From Pseudarthrobacter chlorophenolicus (GTDB lineage Bacteria; Actinomycetota; Actinomycetes; Actinomycetales; Micrococcaceae), in the NCBI RefSeq assembly GCF_000962805.1, contig NZ_JZTW01000002.1, forward strand, positions 62,001 to 126,000: DNA of 64,000 nt. The letters are read 5' to 3'. Both the position numbers and the translations under genes were made by a program. Positions 1-9,163 of the stretch are shown one piece after another (position 1 is the stretch's first letter; each line of letters starts with the position of its first letter). The notes beneath the pieces were generated by a model. That model was not told the origin of the DNA, did no database searches, and saw only the letters and a list, made by a program, of their open reading frames with translations.

Positions 1-374
1 AACGTGGCCCAGGCATCCGGATTCTCGCGGAGGGTGACCTCGATCCCGTCGAGGTGGCGGCCGTCGTCGTCCTCGCTGATCTTCGCCGCCACGGCCTGGG
101 CAACGTACTGGGCGAGGGCCTCGGTGGTGCTGAGCTTGCCCTCGAAGTCGGGGTGGTCGTCCAGGTTCTTGTAGTTCAACCCGTCGAGCACTTCCTCGAT
201 GACGGTTCCGGCGGCGCCGATGTCCAGGACGATCGCGTTGTCATTCAGGGCACGACGGCGGAACGCCACTTCTGCGACGAACGTTGCGCCGTGCAGGCCC
301 TGGGCAGGGCCGAAGGCCTCACGCGGCAAGCTGTGGGCGATCATGAAGTGGCGGCGGACGGTCAGGCTGAACAT
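1..374 (-). CDS. 6-pyruvoyl-tetrahydropterin synthase / QueD-like protein, partial
   Basis: The gene starts at the ATG at 372-374 and runs off the left edge, so about 124 residues are visible. The fold signature of the PTPS/6-carboxytetrahydropterin synthase family is clear: an N-terminal strand with His14, LHG at 27-29, and the stretch LNYKNLDDHPDFEG (66-79) followed by TTEALAQY. In the family, a Cys and an HGH zinc motif act on dihydroneopterin triphosphate. Here the site reads AQGLHGATF, so the second HGH histidine and the upstream Cys are replaced. The neighbour is a dehydrogenase on the same strand. Family membership is secure. Activity as true QueD is doubtful, and a divergent pterin or deazapurine role is possible. 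Confidence 0.75.
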   Translation of the reverse strand, partial: MFSLTVRRHFMIAHSLPREAFGPAQGLHGATFVAEVAFRRRALNDNAIVLDIGAAGTVIEEVLDGLNYKNLDDHPDFEGKLSTTEALAQYVAQAVAAKISEDDDGRHLDGIEVTLRENPDAWAT

Positions 375-454
375 GGGTTACCTCGGGCTCTGCTTGGTGG
401 AGTAGGTCTGGAGTGGTGAATCGGTGGGCTTGGCGTGTGCCGGCTGTTAGGTTT

Positions 455-1477
455 TCAGGCCGGCCTTTCGGGCTGGCGGGCGGCGTCCTGCGGGTATTCG
501 ATGACGTGGCAGAGGGCTTCAAGGCTTCCATCGGACAGGCCCTGAACCACCTCCGGGAGGTCCTCGAAAGCTGACTGTCCGGTGAGAAATGCGTCGAAGA
601 CGGGGTCGGCGAGCAGTGAGACGGCCAGGTTGAGGCGGTCGGCGTTGGTCCGGCGGTGCCGGCGGGACCGGGCCACCATGCCCACCTGGCTTGCCCTGAT
701 CGAGAGCCTCCGGGCGTGGAAGTCCTCCCCCAGGGGTACGGTGACTTTCCGGTCCGCGTACCAGGACATTTCGATGACGTCCCCGTCGTCGCCCACAAGC
801 TGAAGGCTGCGTTCGAGGCCTTCCTGAGAAGCGGAGCAGTGGATCACGATGTCGCAGTCGTCCGCGGCGTTCTCGGGGCTCGTAAACTCGACGCCGATGG
901 CGTCTGTCAGCTTCTTCCGTCCCGGATCCACGTCAACGAGTTGAAGACGCTGAAGCGGGAAGGTGCGCAGCAGGGTGGCCACCATCCCGCCCACCAGGCC
1001 GGCTCCGACGACGGCGACGCGGTCCCCCAGCTTTGGTTCGGCCTCCCACAGGGCATTGATGGCCGTTTCCACTGTTCCGGTGAGCACGGCTCGCTGTGAC
1101 GGGACGCCGTCCGGGATTCTTGTGAGGGCGGCCACGGGGACAACGTACCGGTCCTGGTGCGGGCTGAGGCAGAAAACGCGCTGTCCCTTCCATTCGTCCG
1201 GGCCGTCCTCCACGACGCCGACCGACAGGTAGCCGAACTTCACCGGCCCCGGAAAATTGCCTTCCTGGTGCGGGGCACGCATTTCTTCCGCGACCCGCTC
1301 CGGCACCGCGCCCCGGTGGACCACCATCTCGGTGCCCCTGCTGATGCCGGAGTACAGCGCACGAACCACGGCTTCGTCCGGCCCTGGGGCGGGAAGGTCC
1401 TCGGAGCGGAGCTCGCCCTGTTCTTTCGCGGTGGTCCAGTAGGCGGTGGCGCGGTGGGGCAATTCTGAATTAGTCAT
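455..1477 (-). CDS. zinc-type alcohol dehydrogenase (MDR) family protein lacking the catalytic Cys
   Basis: This is a 340-residue medium-chain dehydrogenase/reductase. A GroES-like half comes first, then a Rossmann half with VAVVGAGLVGG (GAGLVG at 158-163) for NAD(P). Where classical members carry the zinc cysteine (CGICGTD), this protein has YSGISRGTE (42-50), so the catalytic zinc is probably absent. The gene lies 80 bases upstream of the PTPS-like gene on the same strand and probably shares its transcript, which suggests joint action on a small metabolite. The substrate cannot be read from sequence. The start is the ATG at 1477. Confidence 0.75.
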   Translation of the reverse strand: MTNSELPHRATAYWTTAKEQGELRSEDLPAPGPDEAVVRALYSGISRGTEMVVHRGAVPERVAEEMRAPHQEGNFPGPVKFGYLSVGVVEDGPDEWKGQRVFCLSPHQDRYVVPVAALTRIPDGVPSQRAVLTGTVETAINALWEAEPKLGDRVAVVGAGLVGGMVATLLRTFPLQRLQLVDVDPGRKKLTDAIGVEFTSPENAADDCDIVIHCSASQEGLERSLQLVGDDGDVIEMSWYADRKVTVPLGEDFHARRLSIRASQVGMVARSRRHRRTNADRLNLAVSLLADPVFDAFLTGQSAFEDLPEVVQGLSDGSLEALCHVIEYPQDAARQPERPA

Positions 1478-1671
1478 CTTGCTGTCGAATCTATCGGGAC
1501 GGGCGTTCGGGAGGAAGATCCGACGGCGGGTGTCGCCGTTTCAGCAGGTCCGCGGCTGCTGGTGACGGGCAACCGGGAGAGGTCTGCTGGGGCTATGTCA
1601 ACGTGCTGGCTTCGACCTCGGCACGGAAGAGAAGGCAGCATCAGATTTCTTACAGCCTCCAGCCGTGGCGG

Positions 1672-3477
1672 TCATGTGAGCGAGAGATCGTGTAACCAGT
1701 GTTCCTGCTGCGGATCAGCGGGCAGCTCGAAGGGAGCCGCGTAAAAGGCCTCCCATAGCGGATCGTCCCGGGCGAGATCGTCGGGGACAATGCGGTCCTC
1801 GTAAGCGAATTCTTCGTCCAGTAATTCGTCATCCGGTGGATCGGCAAGGAGATAGTCGGGGCAGACCGCGATGCCGGCCAGGATCTGCGCCTCTAACGAC
1901 CACCGCGCTTCAGCGGATCCGTGGACAGTCGGTTCCTCCGTGATGCCTCCGGTCACGGGTTGTTTCTGTTCGAGGAGTCCGGGTGGCAAGTGTGGTGGTT
2001 GTGGGTCGGGGTGTTGGGCCGGGTAGTGGCGGCCTGTGGGTGATGTCCAGCCGGGTGGTTCGGTTGTGCTGGCTGCCGTGGGGGTCCAGCGGCTGTTGTG
2101 TTTGAGTCGGTGGTGTTTCGGGCAGAGTTGTGCCAAGTTACTCACCCCGGTTGTCCCGTCGTGCTGCCAGGCGGTGAGGTGGTCGGTGTCGTTATCTGTG
2201 CTGGGGTTGGTGCAGCCGGGGAACGTGCAGTGTCCGTCGCGCATCCTGATCCAGCGTTTCATCGCCTCCGACAGCCGGTAACTGGTCCGGCCAATCTCGA
2301 GCGGTGCACCGTCGCGCGGGTCAACCAAGACCCGGTAAAACGAGGTCGCCCCGTCAGCAACGAGTTTCCGGGCCATCGCCGCGGGGATGGGGCCGTACCC
2401 GTCGAGGTCGGCCGGTTCGTCGGTGCTGCCCAGCAGTGTAAATAGCGGGATGGTGACCAGGACGTCGGCCTTCGGGGCCGGGACCTTGCTGAGATCAATC
2501 GCGAACATATCACCGCCGATATTGCGCCCCTCGAAGGTCTCGGGGCTGCCATCGGAGCCGGAGGGGTGGGTGCCGGCGGCACCGGCACCCGTGGGGCCGC
2601 TGGTCCCGGCGGAGTTGCCGGCGTGGCTGCCTGGGCCGGCGCTGAGCAGGAGCGCTGCGGCGGTGTCGGGCCGGAGCTGGGTGAGGGTGCGGGTCTCGCC
2701 GGGTCCCTGGAGGCCGCGGGCGATCGCGGTGGTCTTGTTCCAGATGGCGCAGGCGGTGTCCCCGGGCAGAATCAGGGTTATCGATGCCATCCCGTCAGCG
2801 TCGGGCCGGTATTCCATCCGCCGGTCCGCCACACACCTAGCATGCCGGATTGCGAGGGAGCCGGGGTAGGTGCGTTCGCGCCAGGACCGTACTTTCCTCC
2901 GGAACAGGTGCGCCACGAGGTCACCGGGCGCCGACCCGCGCGCTCGGTTGGGTGCGTGAGGGTCGAAGAAATGCGCGACCAACGCAGCAGCACTCTCGGG
3001 GGCGAGGCAGTCGGTTTCGTCGGCGACGATCACCGCGTGCCGCCACGACATCAACCCAGAAGCCAGCGCACCCAGAACCAGTGGCATCGCGAAGACTTTC
3101 CGGGACTGGCTGACGAATGCCGCCGCGGCACCCGGGCTAAGGGTCAGGACGCCGGCGACCTCCGCCGTCGTGGACATCTCCACGAACGCCCGCTCCGACC
3201 CCGAGGCGTCCGGCGGCGTCATCGCCTCCTGGAACTCAGCGAACTCCGCCGTATCCGCTGCCAGTCCGGCCGCGGCCTGCGCCGCCAACTGCTTCCACAA
3301 CGCCAGCCGCTGCAGCCGAAGCTCCGACTTCCGCTCCAACACATCAACAGCTTCACAGTCCACGGCATGAGCACCAGTCTGGTCCAGGTCTGCGTCCTCC
3401 AGAAACAACGCGTCGAGGGCGTCGACGGAGGCCCGAAGACCCTCCATCGCTGCTGCTCCAACGCCTGCGTTACCCAT
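1672..3477 (-). CDS. DUF222 and HNH endonuclease domain protein
   Basis: The protein has 601 residues from the ATG at 3477; an in-frame start at 3549 would add 24 residues with no family look. The N-terminal two thirds are DUF222-like: helical, beginning with an Ala-rich stretch, with a Gly/Ser-rich linker in the middle. The C-terminal part is an HNH nuclease: MRDGHCTFPGCTNPSTDNDT, then DHLTAWQHDGTT and LCPKHHRLKH, giving the Cys pair and the H-N-H residues. Such proteins occur in many copies in actinobacterial genomes and their function is unknown. They are not linked to a methylase here, so a restriction role is not supported. Confidence 0.85.
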   Translation of the reverse strand: MGNAGVGAAAMEGLRASVDALDALFLEDADLDQTGAHAVDCEAVDVLERKSELRLQRLALWKQLAAQAAAGLAADTAEFAEFQEAMTPPDASGSERAFVEMSTTAEVAGVLTLSPGAAAAFVSQSRKVFAMPLVLGALASGLMSWRHAVIVADETDCLAPESAAALVAHFFDPHAPNRARGSAPGDLVAHLFRRKVRSWRERTYPGSLAIRHARCVADRRMEYRPDADGMASITLILPGDTACAIWNKTTAIARGLQGPGETRTLTQLRPDTAAALLLSAGPGSHAGNSAGTSGPTGAGAAGTHPSGSDGSPETFEGRNIGGDMFAIDLSKVPAPKADVLVTIPLFTLLGSTDEPADLDGYGPIPAAMARKLVADGATSFYRVLVDPRDGAPLEIGRTSYRLSEAMKRWIRMRDGHCTFPGCTNPSTDNDTDHLTAWQHDGTTGVSNLAQLCPKHHRLKHNSRWTPTAASTTEPPGWTSPTGRHYPAQHPDPQPPHLPPGLLEQKQPVTGGITEEPTVHGSAEARWSLEAQILAGIAVCPDYLLADPPDDELLDEEFAYEDRIVPDDLARDDPLWEAFYAAPFELPADPQQEHWLHDLSLT

Positions 3478-3608
3478 ACAGGCATCATCGCGCGAGGGTC
3501 TGACATTCAGAGTGAACCCCTCTGGACCGTCGAGTACGTCCCTCTCCAAGCATGTGCCGAGGCGTCGTTTTGGGGATGTGCGTCTTGCTCCGGTACCCTA
3601 TTGAGGTT

Positions 3609-3698
3609 GGTGACGTGTCCGAGCGGCCGAAGGTGCAACACTCGAAATGTTGTTTGGTGTAAAAGCCAACGTGGGTTCAAATCCCACCGTCACCGCCA
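3609..3698 (+). tRNA. tRNA-Ser (anticodon CGA)
   Basis: The 90-nt gene folds as a class II tRNA. The acceptor pairs GGTGACG with CGTCACC, followed by G and an encoded CCA. The anticodon stem CAACA/TGTTG encloses CTCGAAA with anticodon CGA, reading UCG. A long variable arm (TTGG/CCAA) marks it as serine. The T arm is GTGGG TTCAAAT CCCAC. A strong terminator follows at once. Confidence 0.97.
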
Positions 3699-3701
3699 CT
3701 T

Positions 3702-3739
3702 AGAAGGCCCCCGTTCCTCTCGAGGAACGGGGGCCTTCT
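3702..3739 (+). terminator. hairpin terminator after tRNA-Ser
   Basis: A near-perfect hairpin pairs GAAGGCCCCCGTTCCTC with its reverse complement around a tiny loop, four bases after the tRNA CCA end. A short T run (GCGTTTCT) follows on the plus strand. Confidence 0.85.
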
Positions 3740-3814
3740 GCGTTTCTGGATTCACCGCCGCCCTCAATTCGACCGGCATGCGCATAGCCTGCCGTGGGGC
3801 CGCTTGACCCCGCC

Positions 3815-3859
3815 GGAAAATAAAGCGCCGGACGCAGGGGATCTCCCTGCGCCCGGCGC
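3815..3859 (-). terminator. terminator of the ManD/gluconokinase-GH3 operon
   Basis: On the minus strand, downstream of the stop at 3877, a stem pairs GCGCCGG and CGCAGGG (3825-3839, one mismatch between the blocks) with 3845-3859. It is followed by TTTATTTT, a classic intrinsic terminator that closes the operon. Confidence 0.85.
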
Positions 3860-3876
3860 CCTGAGCCCGGCGGCTG

Positions 3877-6156
3877 TTACAGTCGGGTGTCGAAGGAATC
3901 GCAGAACACGTTCTCGTTGAACGTGCCCTGGAATTCAGACTTGCCCTGGATCTTTGCCACGGCAGCCCGGATGGCCTCCCGCGAGCCGGCGTGCGCGTGG
4001 ATGGCTGCCTTCACCATCGGCACGTCAATCAGGTGGTTCGGCTGGTTCAACGAGACAAACACCGTGGGGACCTCCGTGGCGTACCACGGAATTTCGGCCG
4101 CCATCGGTGAGGACCATTTGATCCTGATGGCTGCCTCCTGCGCGAAGCCCTTGACGTTGGCGAACACGAACGCGGCGTCGTACCGGTCTGCGTAGTCGGC
4201 AGTCGCTTCCTCGGCCAGCACCGACATGAAGTTCACGCCGGTCTCCCCCGCGGCCTCGCGCTGCTCGGCAGTGCGGAAAAGGTCCACGTCGAAGCCAGCC
4301 GCAACAAGCTCTTCCTTCACCGTTTCCAGGTACGCCAGCGGATCGGCGCGCGTGAAGTCCGCCCCGCCGGAGATGCCGTAGAGCCGGATCCGGGGATGCG
4401 TTTCGGGCGTGATGGGCAGGTTCCCGGCGGTGTCCTTGACCAGGGTGACGGTCTTATCTGCCACCTCGGCCGCGATGGCACGGTGCGCGTCCGAACCGAT
4501 CACGGACAGCGCATCGGCCGGCGGGACGAGTTCGTCGAGGGACTTCCGGTGCAGCCCCAGGGACGCCTTCAGCCCGAGGATCCTCCGCAGGGCATCGTGC
4601 AGCCGCTGCTCGGTGATGACGCCTGACTTGTAGCCGTCCAGCATGAACTGGAAGTCCTCGGCGGGGTTGCGGAAGAACAGGAACATGTCGCAGCCGGCCG
4701 CTATGGTTGCCGGCACCAGGTCCTTGCGCTTCTGCGCCTGCGTGAGGCCCACCATCAGGGAAGCATCGGTGAGCACCAGGCCGTTGAAGCCGAGCTCGCC
4801 GCGCAGCAGGTCCTGCAGCAGTTCCGGCGCCAGCGTCGCAGGCAGGATATCGGCGTCGGAAAGCCCCGGACGGAAGTGCCGCGACACCTCCGGCGCTCCA
4901 ATGTGGCCCACCATGATGGACTGCACGCCGTGTCCGATCATCTCGCGATACACGTGCCCGTATGTCCGGTCCCATTCCTCATAGGAGAAGGTGTTGTAGG
5001 ACGTGACCACGTGCTGGTCGCGTTCGTCCACGCCGTCGCCCGGGAAGTGCTTCATGGCGCAGACGGTGGGAGATTCGCTGATGCCGTCAAAGTACTCCTT
5101 CGCCCGTTCCACCACGATTTCCGGGGTGTTGCCGAACGAGCGCGTGGAGATGACCGTGTTCCGCCAGTTGTAGTGGATGTCCACGATCGGAGCGAACGCC
5201 CAGTTGCAGCCCAGGGCCGCAGTCTCGACGCCGGCCACCTGCCCCATCTGCCGCGCAATGTTCTTGTCCGGGTGGGAGCCTGCCTGGAGGTGCGTGGAGA
5301 CGAACGTGCCGTCGTCGCAACTTCCGGCCCCGCCCATTTCCGGGTTGGAGGCGATCAGCAGAGGCACCCGGGACTTCGACTGCGCGTACCGGATGTGCTC
5401 CTGCACGGCGGCGGACGGCCCCGGCCGGTAGCGCATGCCGCCCACGTGGTAGTTCTCCAGCACGCCGTCGAGGTATTCGGGCGAGTAGCCGTTGTTGTGG
5501 TTGATGAACAGCTGCCCGATCTTTTCCTCGAGCGTCATGGAGCTGATGGTCTCTTCCACCCAGGCCAGCGCACCGCCGTCGAGATTGAACGGAGCCGCGG
5601 AAAGGTCGACGTCGAACTGCCGCGGGCGGGTGCCCACGGCACCTTCGTCCGAGGGTACGACGGCGGCAATGTTGGCCAGTGCCGACGCCACCACTTCGTC
5701 CACGGGTACAGCGATGTCGACGACGAACCCGGCTTCGTCCGCTTCGAGCGGTTCCAGCGTGGTGAGTTGGGAGTCCAGCAGGGCGGGCGGCATAAAGTGT
5801 CCGGTCCGCCCTTCTGTGCGGGCCTTCAGGACTTCCTTGCTGCCGTTCAGATGCAGGAAGACAGTGTCCGGCGCCTGTTCACGGATGGCGTCGCGGTAGC
5901 TGCGCCGGAGGGCGGAGCAGGCCAGGACCAGTCCCCCGTTTCCGGCGTTGGCCAGCTCGGAACCGACGGTGGCGAGCCAGGGCCAGCGGTCCTCGTCCGT
6001 CAGCGGGGTCCCGGCGGCCATCTTGGCCACGTTCTCCACAGGGTGGAGGGAATCGCCGTCGAGGAACGGGACGCCCAGTTCGCGGGCCACGAGGTCGCCG
6101 ATGGTGGTCTTTCCGCAACCGGAAACACCCATGACAACGATGCGGTGCTTTGTCAT
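3877..6156 (-). CDS. fusion of GntK-type gluconokinase and NagZ-like GH3 glycosidase
   Basis: One uninterrupted frame of 759 residues from the ATG at 6156. A GTG at 6189 overlapping the upstream stop is the alternative start, but AAGG sits about 10 bases before the ATG. Residues 1-165 are a gluconokinase: P-loop GVSGCGKT (10-17), GDSLHP (34-39), CSALRRSYRD, GHFMPPALLDSQ (119-130). After a linker (about 166-185), residues 190-759 form a GH3 barrel plus C-terminal sandwich. KHFPGDG (369-375) and DQH (380-382) match the NagZ His/Asp dyad loop, and LTDAS (D464) holds the nucleophile. NagZ-type GH3 enzymes cleave beta-glycosides, and some are phosphorylases. Neither half shows a signal peptide, so the protein is cytoplasmic. 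Neighbours are uronate genes. I infer that the GH3 half releases gluconate or a similar aldonate that the kinase half phosphorylates. The domain calls are firm; the joint substrate is a guess. Confidence 0.9.
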   Translation of the reverse strand: MTKHRIVVMGVSGCGKTTIGDLVARELGVPFLDGDSLHPVENVAKMAAGTPLTDEDRWPWLATVGSELANAGNGGLVLACSALRRSYRDAIREQAPDTVFLHLNGSKEVLKARTEGRTGHFMPPALLDSQLTTLEPLEADEAGFVVDIAVPVDEVVASALANIAAVVPSDEGAVGTRPRQFDVDLSAAPFNLDGGALAWVEETISSMTLEEKIGQLFINHNNGYSPEYLDGVLENYHVGGMRYRPGPSAAVQEHIRYAQSKSRVPLLIASNPEMGGAGSCDDGTFVSTHLQAGSHPDKNIARQMGQVAGVETAALGCNWAFAPIVDIHYNWRNTVISTRSFGNTPEIVVERAKEYFDGISESPTVCAMKHFPGDGVDERDQHVVTSYNTFSYEEWDRTYGHVYREMIGHGVQSIMVGHIGAPEVSRHFRPGLSDADILPATLAPELLQDLLRGELGFNGLVLTDASLMVGLTQAQKRKDLVPATIAAGCDMFLFFRNPAEDFQFMLDGYKSGVITEQRLHDALRRILGLKASLGLHRKSLDELVPPADALSVIGSDAHRAIAAEVADKTVTLVKDTAGNLPITPETHPRIRLYGISGGADFTRADPLAYLETVKEELVAAGFDVDLFRTAEQREAAGETGVNFMSVLAEEATADYADRYDAAFVFANVKGFAQEAAIRIKWSSPMAAEIPWYATEVPTVFVSLNQPNHLIDVPMVKAAIHAHAGSREAIRAAVAKIQGKSEFQGTFNENVFCDSFDTRL

Positions 6157-6185
6157 TGCTGCTGCCTTACCAATGGTGCCCGCGC

Positions 6186-7415
6186 TCACCAGTCATGCAC
6201 CGTGCCGTCAACCAGGCGGTTGTACGGCAGGTAGGCCTGCTGGTACGGGAACGCCGCGGCGGCTTCCTCGTTGAACTCGACGCCGATGCCGGGCTCGTCG
6301 CCCGGGTGCAGGTAGCCGTCCTTGAAGGTCATCGACTGGTGGAAGACCTCGTTGGTCTTGTCCGAGTGCTGCATGTACTCCTGGATGCCGTAGTTGTGGA
6401 TGGCCAGGCCCACGTGCAGCTGCGCGGCGAAGCCCACTGGGGAGATATCGGTAGGCCCGTGGAAGCCGGACTTGATCTGGTACTGGGCGGCGAAATCCAT
6501 GACCTTCTTCAGCGGGGAGATGCCGCCGAAGTGGGTGGAGGCCGCGCGGACGTAGTCGATCAGCTGTTCCTTGATGATGGTCTGGTAGTCGTACACGGTG
6601 TTGAAGATTTCACCGATGGCCAACGGGGTGGTGGTGTGCTGGCGGACCAGGCGCAGGGCCTCCTGGTTCTCGGCCGGGGTGCAGTCCTCAAGCCAGAACA
6701 GGTCGTACGGTTCCAGCGCCTTGCCCAGTTTCGCAGCCTGGATGGGGGTCATGCGGTGGTGGCCATCGTGCAGCAGCGGGATCTCCGGGCCGAACTCGTT
6801 GCGGACAGCCTCGAAGACGGTGGGCAGGTGGCGCAGGTACGCGCGGGTGTCCCAGTCCTCCTCCACGGGGAACGCGCCGCGGCCGGCGGGCTCGTAGTCG
6901 TACCGTTCGCCGGAGGCCTGCGCCTGGGCGGCAACACCGTAGACGGCCTTGATACCCGGGACGGCGGTCTGGATCCGGATGGACTTGTAGCCCAGCTCCA
7001 GGTGCTCCCGCACGGAGTCGAACAGGGAGGGAATGTCCGCACCCGAGGCGTGGCCGTAAGCGCGCAGCCCGTTCCGGGACGCACCGCCCAGGAGCTGGTA
7101 GACCGGCATGCCGGCCACCTTGCCCTTGATGTCCCACAAGGCCATGTCGACGGCGGCGATAGCCGCCATGGTCACCGGGCCCCGGCGCCAGTACGAGGAC
7201 CGGTACAGGAACTGCCAGGTGTCCTCGATCCGGTGCGGGTCCTTGCCGATCAGCAACTGGGCCACGTGTTCCTTCAGGTACGCGGCGACGGCGAGTTCAC
7301 GGCCGTTCAGGGTGGCATCACCAATACCGGTCACACCGTCCTCCGTGGTGATCCGGAGAGTCACGAAGTTACGCGACGGGCTGGTAACGAACACTTCGGC
7401 GGCAATGATTTTCAC
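6186..7415 (-). CDS. manD: D-mannonate dehydratase, enolase superfamily (ManD type)
   Basis: The protein has 409 residues from a GTG at 7415 with AAGGACC upstream. It is an enolase-superfamily dehydratase: capping domain, then a barrel with [30 protein letters not shown] and [10 protein letters not shown] carrying the Mg ligands. HDGHHRMTP is typical of the ManD branch. ManD converts D-mannonate to 2-keto-3-deoxygluconate, the step after UxuB. The presence of uxaC and uxuB next door supports mannonate over other sugar acids, although some ManD-like proteins are weak or act on gluconate. Its stop is just before the gluconokinase-GH3 gene and only 67 bases separate it from the symporter gene. 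Confidence 0.85.
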   Translation of the reverse strand: MKIIAAEVFVTSPSRNFVTLRITTEDGVTGIGDATLNGRELAVAAYLKEHVAQLLIGKDPHRIEDTWQFLYRSSYWRRGPVTMAAIAAVDMALWDIKGKVAGMPVYQLLGGASRNGLRAYGHASGADIPSLFDSVREHLELGYKSIRIQTAVPGIKAVYGVAAQAQASGERYDYEPAGRGAFPVEEDWDTRAYLRHLPTVFEAVRNEFGPEIPLLHDGHHRMTPIQAAKLGKALEPYDLFWLEDCTPAENQEALRLVRQHTTTPLAIGEIFNTVYDYQTIIKEQLIDYVRAASTHFGGISPLKKVMDFAAQYQIKSGFHGPTDISPVGFAAQLHVGLAIHNYGIQEYMQHSDKTNEVFHQSMTFKDGYLHPGDEPGIGVEFNEEAAAAFPYQQAYLPYNRLVDGTVHDW

Positions 7416-7482
7416 AGCTGGTCCTTTCGAGCGGGGCTGGGTCTGCGGGGTGGGTCTGGTGGGCTGGTGCGGGGTGTCGGGG

Positions 7483-8892
7483 CTAGCTGGTATGAGCTGC
7501 GGATGCGGAAGTGGTGGAGGCAGCAGCCTGCGGCGCGGAAGCTGCGTCCGGGCCGGCTTCAGCCTCCGCGCGGCGGGCCTTGATGTCCCGGATGATGCTG
7601 GCGTGCATGTCGTCCGTGAGCTTGTAGCGGGACATCACCAGCACGGCCAGGATTGTCAGGACTGCGGGGATGGCACCTGCGGCCACCTGGATTCCGAAGG
7701 CGGCCTCGGCGGTCTGGACTGCGCCGGACTTGTACCCGCCCAGGGCCAGGGCGTAGGCCGCGAGGGCCCCGCCCACCGCCTGGCCGGTCTTTCGGGTGAA
7801 GGAGAAGAGCGCGTAGGTGATCCCCTCGGTGCGGACACCGGTCTTCCATTCGCCGTACTCCACGGTGTCCGCTTCAAGGGCCCACACCACGATATTGACG
7901 GCCATCACGCCCACCAGGCTGACGATGAGCCCGCCGAAGCCGATCCACGTTTGGCTTGGCGGCGCCAGGAAGATGATGATTCCGCCAACAACCGAGACAA
8001 GCGAAGCGTAGATGTAGACGTTCTTCTTGCCGATAATGCGGACCAGGCGCGGCATGATGGCCGCCAGTACGAAGGTGAGGACCAGTTGTGCGATGGACAG
8101 CACCGGGTAGAGGTCCAGCCGGCCGAGCACATCGCGCAGGTAGTACAGCTGGACCGAGGTAAGTGCCAGGTAGCCGGTGAGGAAGAGGAAGGAGCTCAGG
8201 CACAGCATCATGAGGGGCTTGTTGCCTTTGAGGGTGTCCACGCTCTGCTTGAAGGAAACGTTGGGGACCGAACGGTGGACCCGTTCCTTGGCCGTGAAGA
8301 CGGTGAAGAAGTAGAGGGCCGCACCAATCACCACAAACGCCAGGGTGATTCCGGTGAAGGTTGCCTGCAGGTTGGCGCCGGGTTTGATCAGCGGTGCTAC
8401 GAAGATCCCCAGCGACGAACCCACCAGCGCCGCCCCGATCATGCGGGCGGAGCCGAGTTTGGCCCGCTCCCCCGGATCCTGGGTCATGGCGCCGGCCAAT
8501 GACCCGTAGGGGATGTTCACGAGGCTGTACGCCAGGCCCAGCGCCGGGTAGGTGACGTAGGCGTACAGCAGGGTGCCGGTTTCGCCGATCTGAGGAACCG
8601 AGAAAGTGGCAACGCTGAGCAGGAGCAGCGGGATGGAACCGAACATGATGAAGGGACGGAACTTGCCGAAGCGCTTGCTGAAGGTCCTGTCGACGATGCG
8701 TCCGGCGAAGACGTCGGCGAACGCATCGAAGATCCTGACGGCCAGCAGCAGCGTGCCGGCGGCGGCTGCCGAAATCCCTGCGACGTCTGTGTAGTAGACC
8801 AGCAGAAACATGGTGGCAGTGGTGAATGCCAGGTTGTTGGCGGCATCGCCGGCGCCATAGCCGACGATGCTGAGCCTGTTCAGCTTCTTCAC
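7483..8892 (-). CDS. GPH-family (glycoside-pentoside-hexuronide) cation symporter
   Basis: The start is chosen at the GTG at 8892, because AAGGAG precedes it at good spacing and the protein then opens with [19 protein letters not shown], the standard GPH beginning. The resulting protein is 469 residues with about 12 hydrophobic segments and the GPH-type motif GDAANNLAF near the N terminus. The C-terminal tail is Ala/Ser-rich ([13 protein letters not shown]). GPH carriers import melibiose, xylosides or glucuronides with H+ or Na+. With uronate genes in the same operon, a hexuronide or uronate is the likely cargo. A palindromic operator lies 79 bases upstream. Confidence 0.88.
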   Translation of the reverse strand: MKKLNRLSIVGYGAGDAANNLAFTTATMFLLVYYTDVAGISAAAAGTLLLAVRIFDAFADVFAGRIVDRTFSKRFGKFRPFIMFGSIPLLLLSVATFSVPQIGETGTLLYAYVTYPALGLAYSLVNIPYGSLAGAMTQDPGERAKLGSARMIGAALVGSSLGIFVAPLIKPGANLQATFTGITLAFVVIGAALYFFTVFTAKERVHRSVPNVSFKQSVDTLKGNKPLMMLCLSSFLFLTGYLALTSVQLYYLRDVLGRLDLYPVLSIAQLVLTFVLAAIMPRLVRIIGKKNVYIYASLVSVVGGIIIFLAPPSQTWIGFGGLIVSLVGVMAVNIVVWALEADTVEYGEWKTGVRTEGITYALFSFTRKTGQAVGGALAAYALALGGYKSGAVQTAEAAFGIQVAAGAIPAVLTILAVLVMSRYKLTDDMHASIIRDIKARRAEAEAGPDAASAPQAAASTTSASAAHTS

Positions 8893-8970
8893 GAGGGGCT
8901 CCTTTACCCACTGCCGCGAGGCAGCACATTGTTGAAGTCTGGTTGTAATCCTAGTCACTTGGCAAGATTA

Positions 8971-8986
8971 TGGCAAGCGGTTGCCA
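8971..8986. promoter_or_regulatory. LacI-type operator before the symporter operon
   Basis: TGGCAAGCGGTTGCCA is a palindrome with one mismatch, a variant of the motif found at four other sites in the cluster. An extra half-site, TTGGCAAG, stands at 8959-8966. It lies between uxuB's end and the symporter's start. The rest of the 271-base gap shows nothing recognisable. Confidence 0.8.
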
Positions 8987-9163
8987 ATTGTTTTCGCCCT
9001 GCAGAATTTTGCTGTGCCCGCGGCTACCTTGGTCCATCCGGAATCACGGCAAACTACGCCCTTCCGCGCACCCGAAAATGCCCGGGCGCACGAGGACGTC
9101 CGGGCAGTTCCGAGGGCAGGAGCGCGGTGCAGCCGATGAGCCAGCGGGCAGGCCGAGGGAGGC

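Noticed and set aside
1562..1744. A 60-codon plus-strand frame in the gap after the dehydrogenase gene
   Set aside because: No ribosome site, odd composition, and it overlaps the end of the HNH gene.
1672..3477. The HNH protein as a restriction or homing endonuclease
   Set aside because: DUF222/HNH proteins are common multi-copy genes in these bacteria, and no methylase, intron or intein is present.
3478..3740. tRNA-Ser as an integration site for a genomic island
   Set aside because: No integrase gene and no second copy of the tRNA 3' end was seen. Flanking genes look native.
4876..6234. A long open frame (about 450 codons) on the plus strand opposite the gluconokinase-GH3 gene
   Set aside because: It is a by-product of high GC in the third codon position. 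It matches no family, and the opposite strand carries intact motifs from two families.
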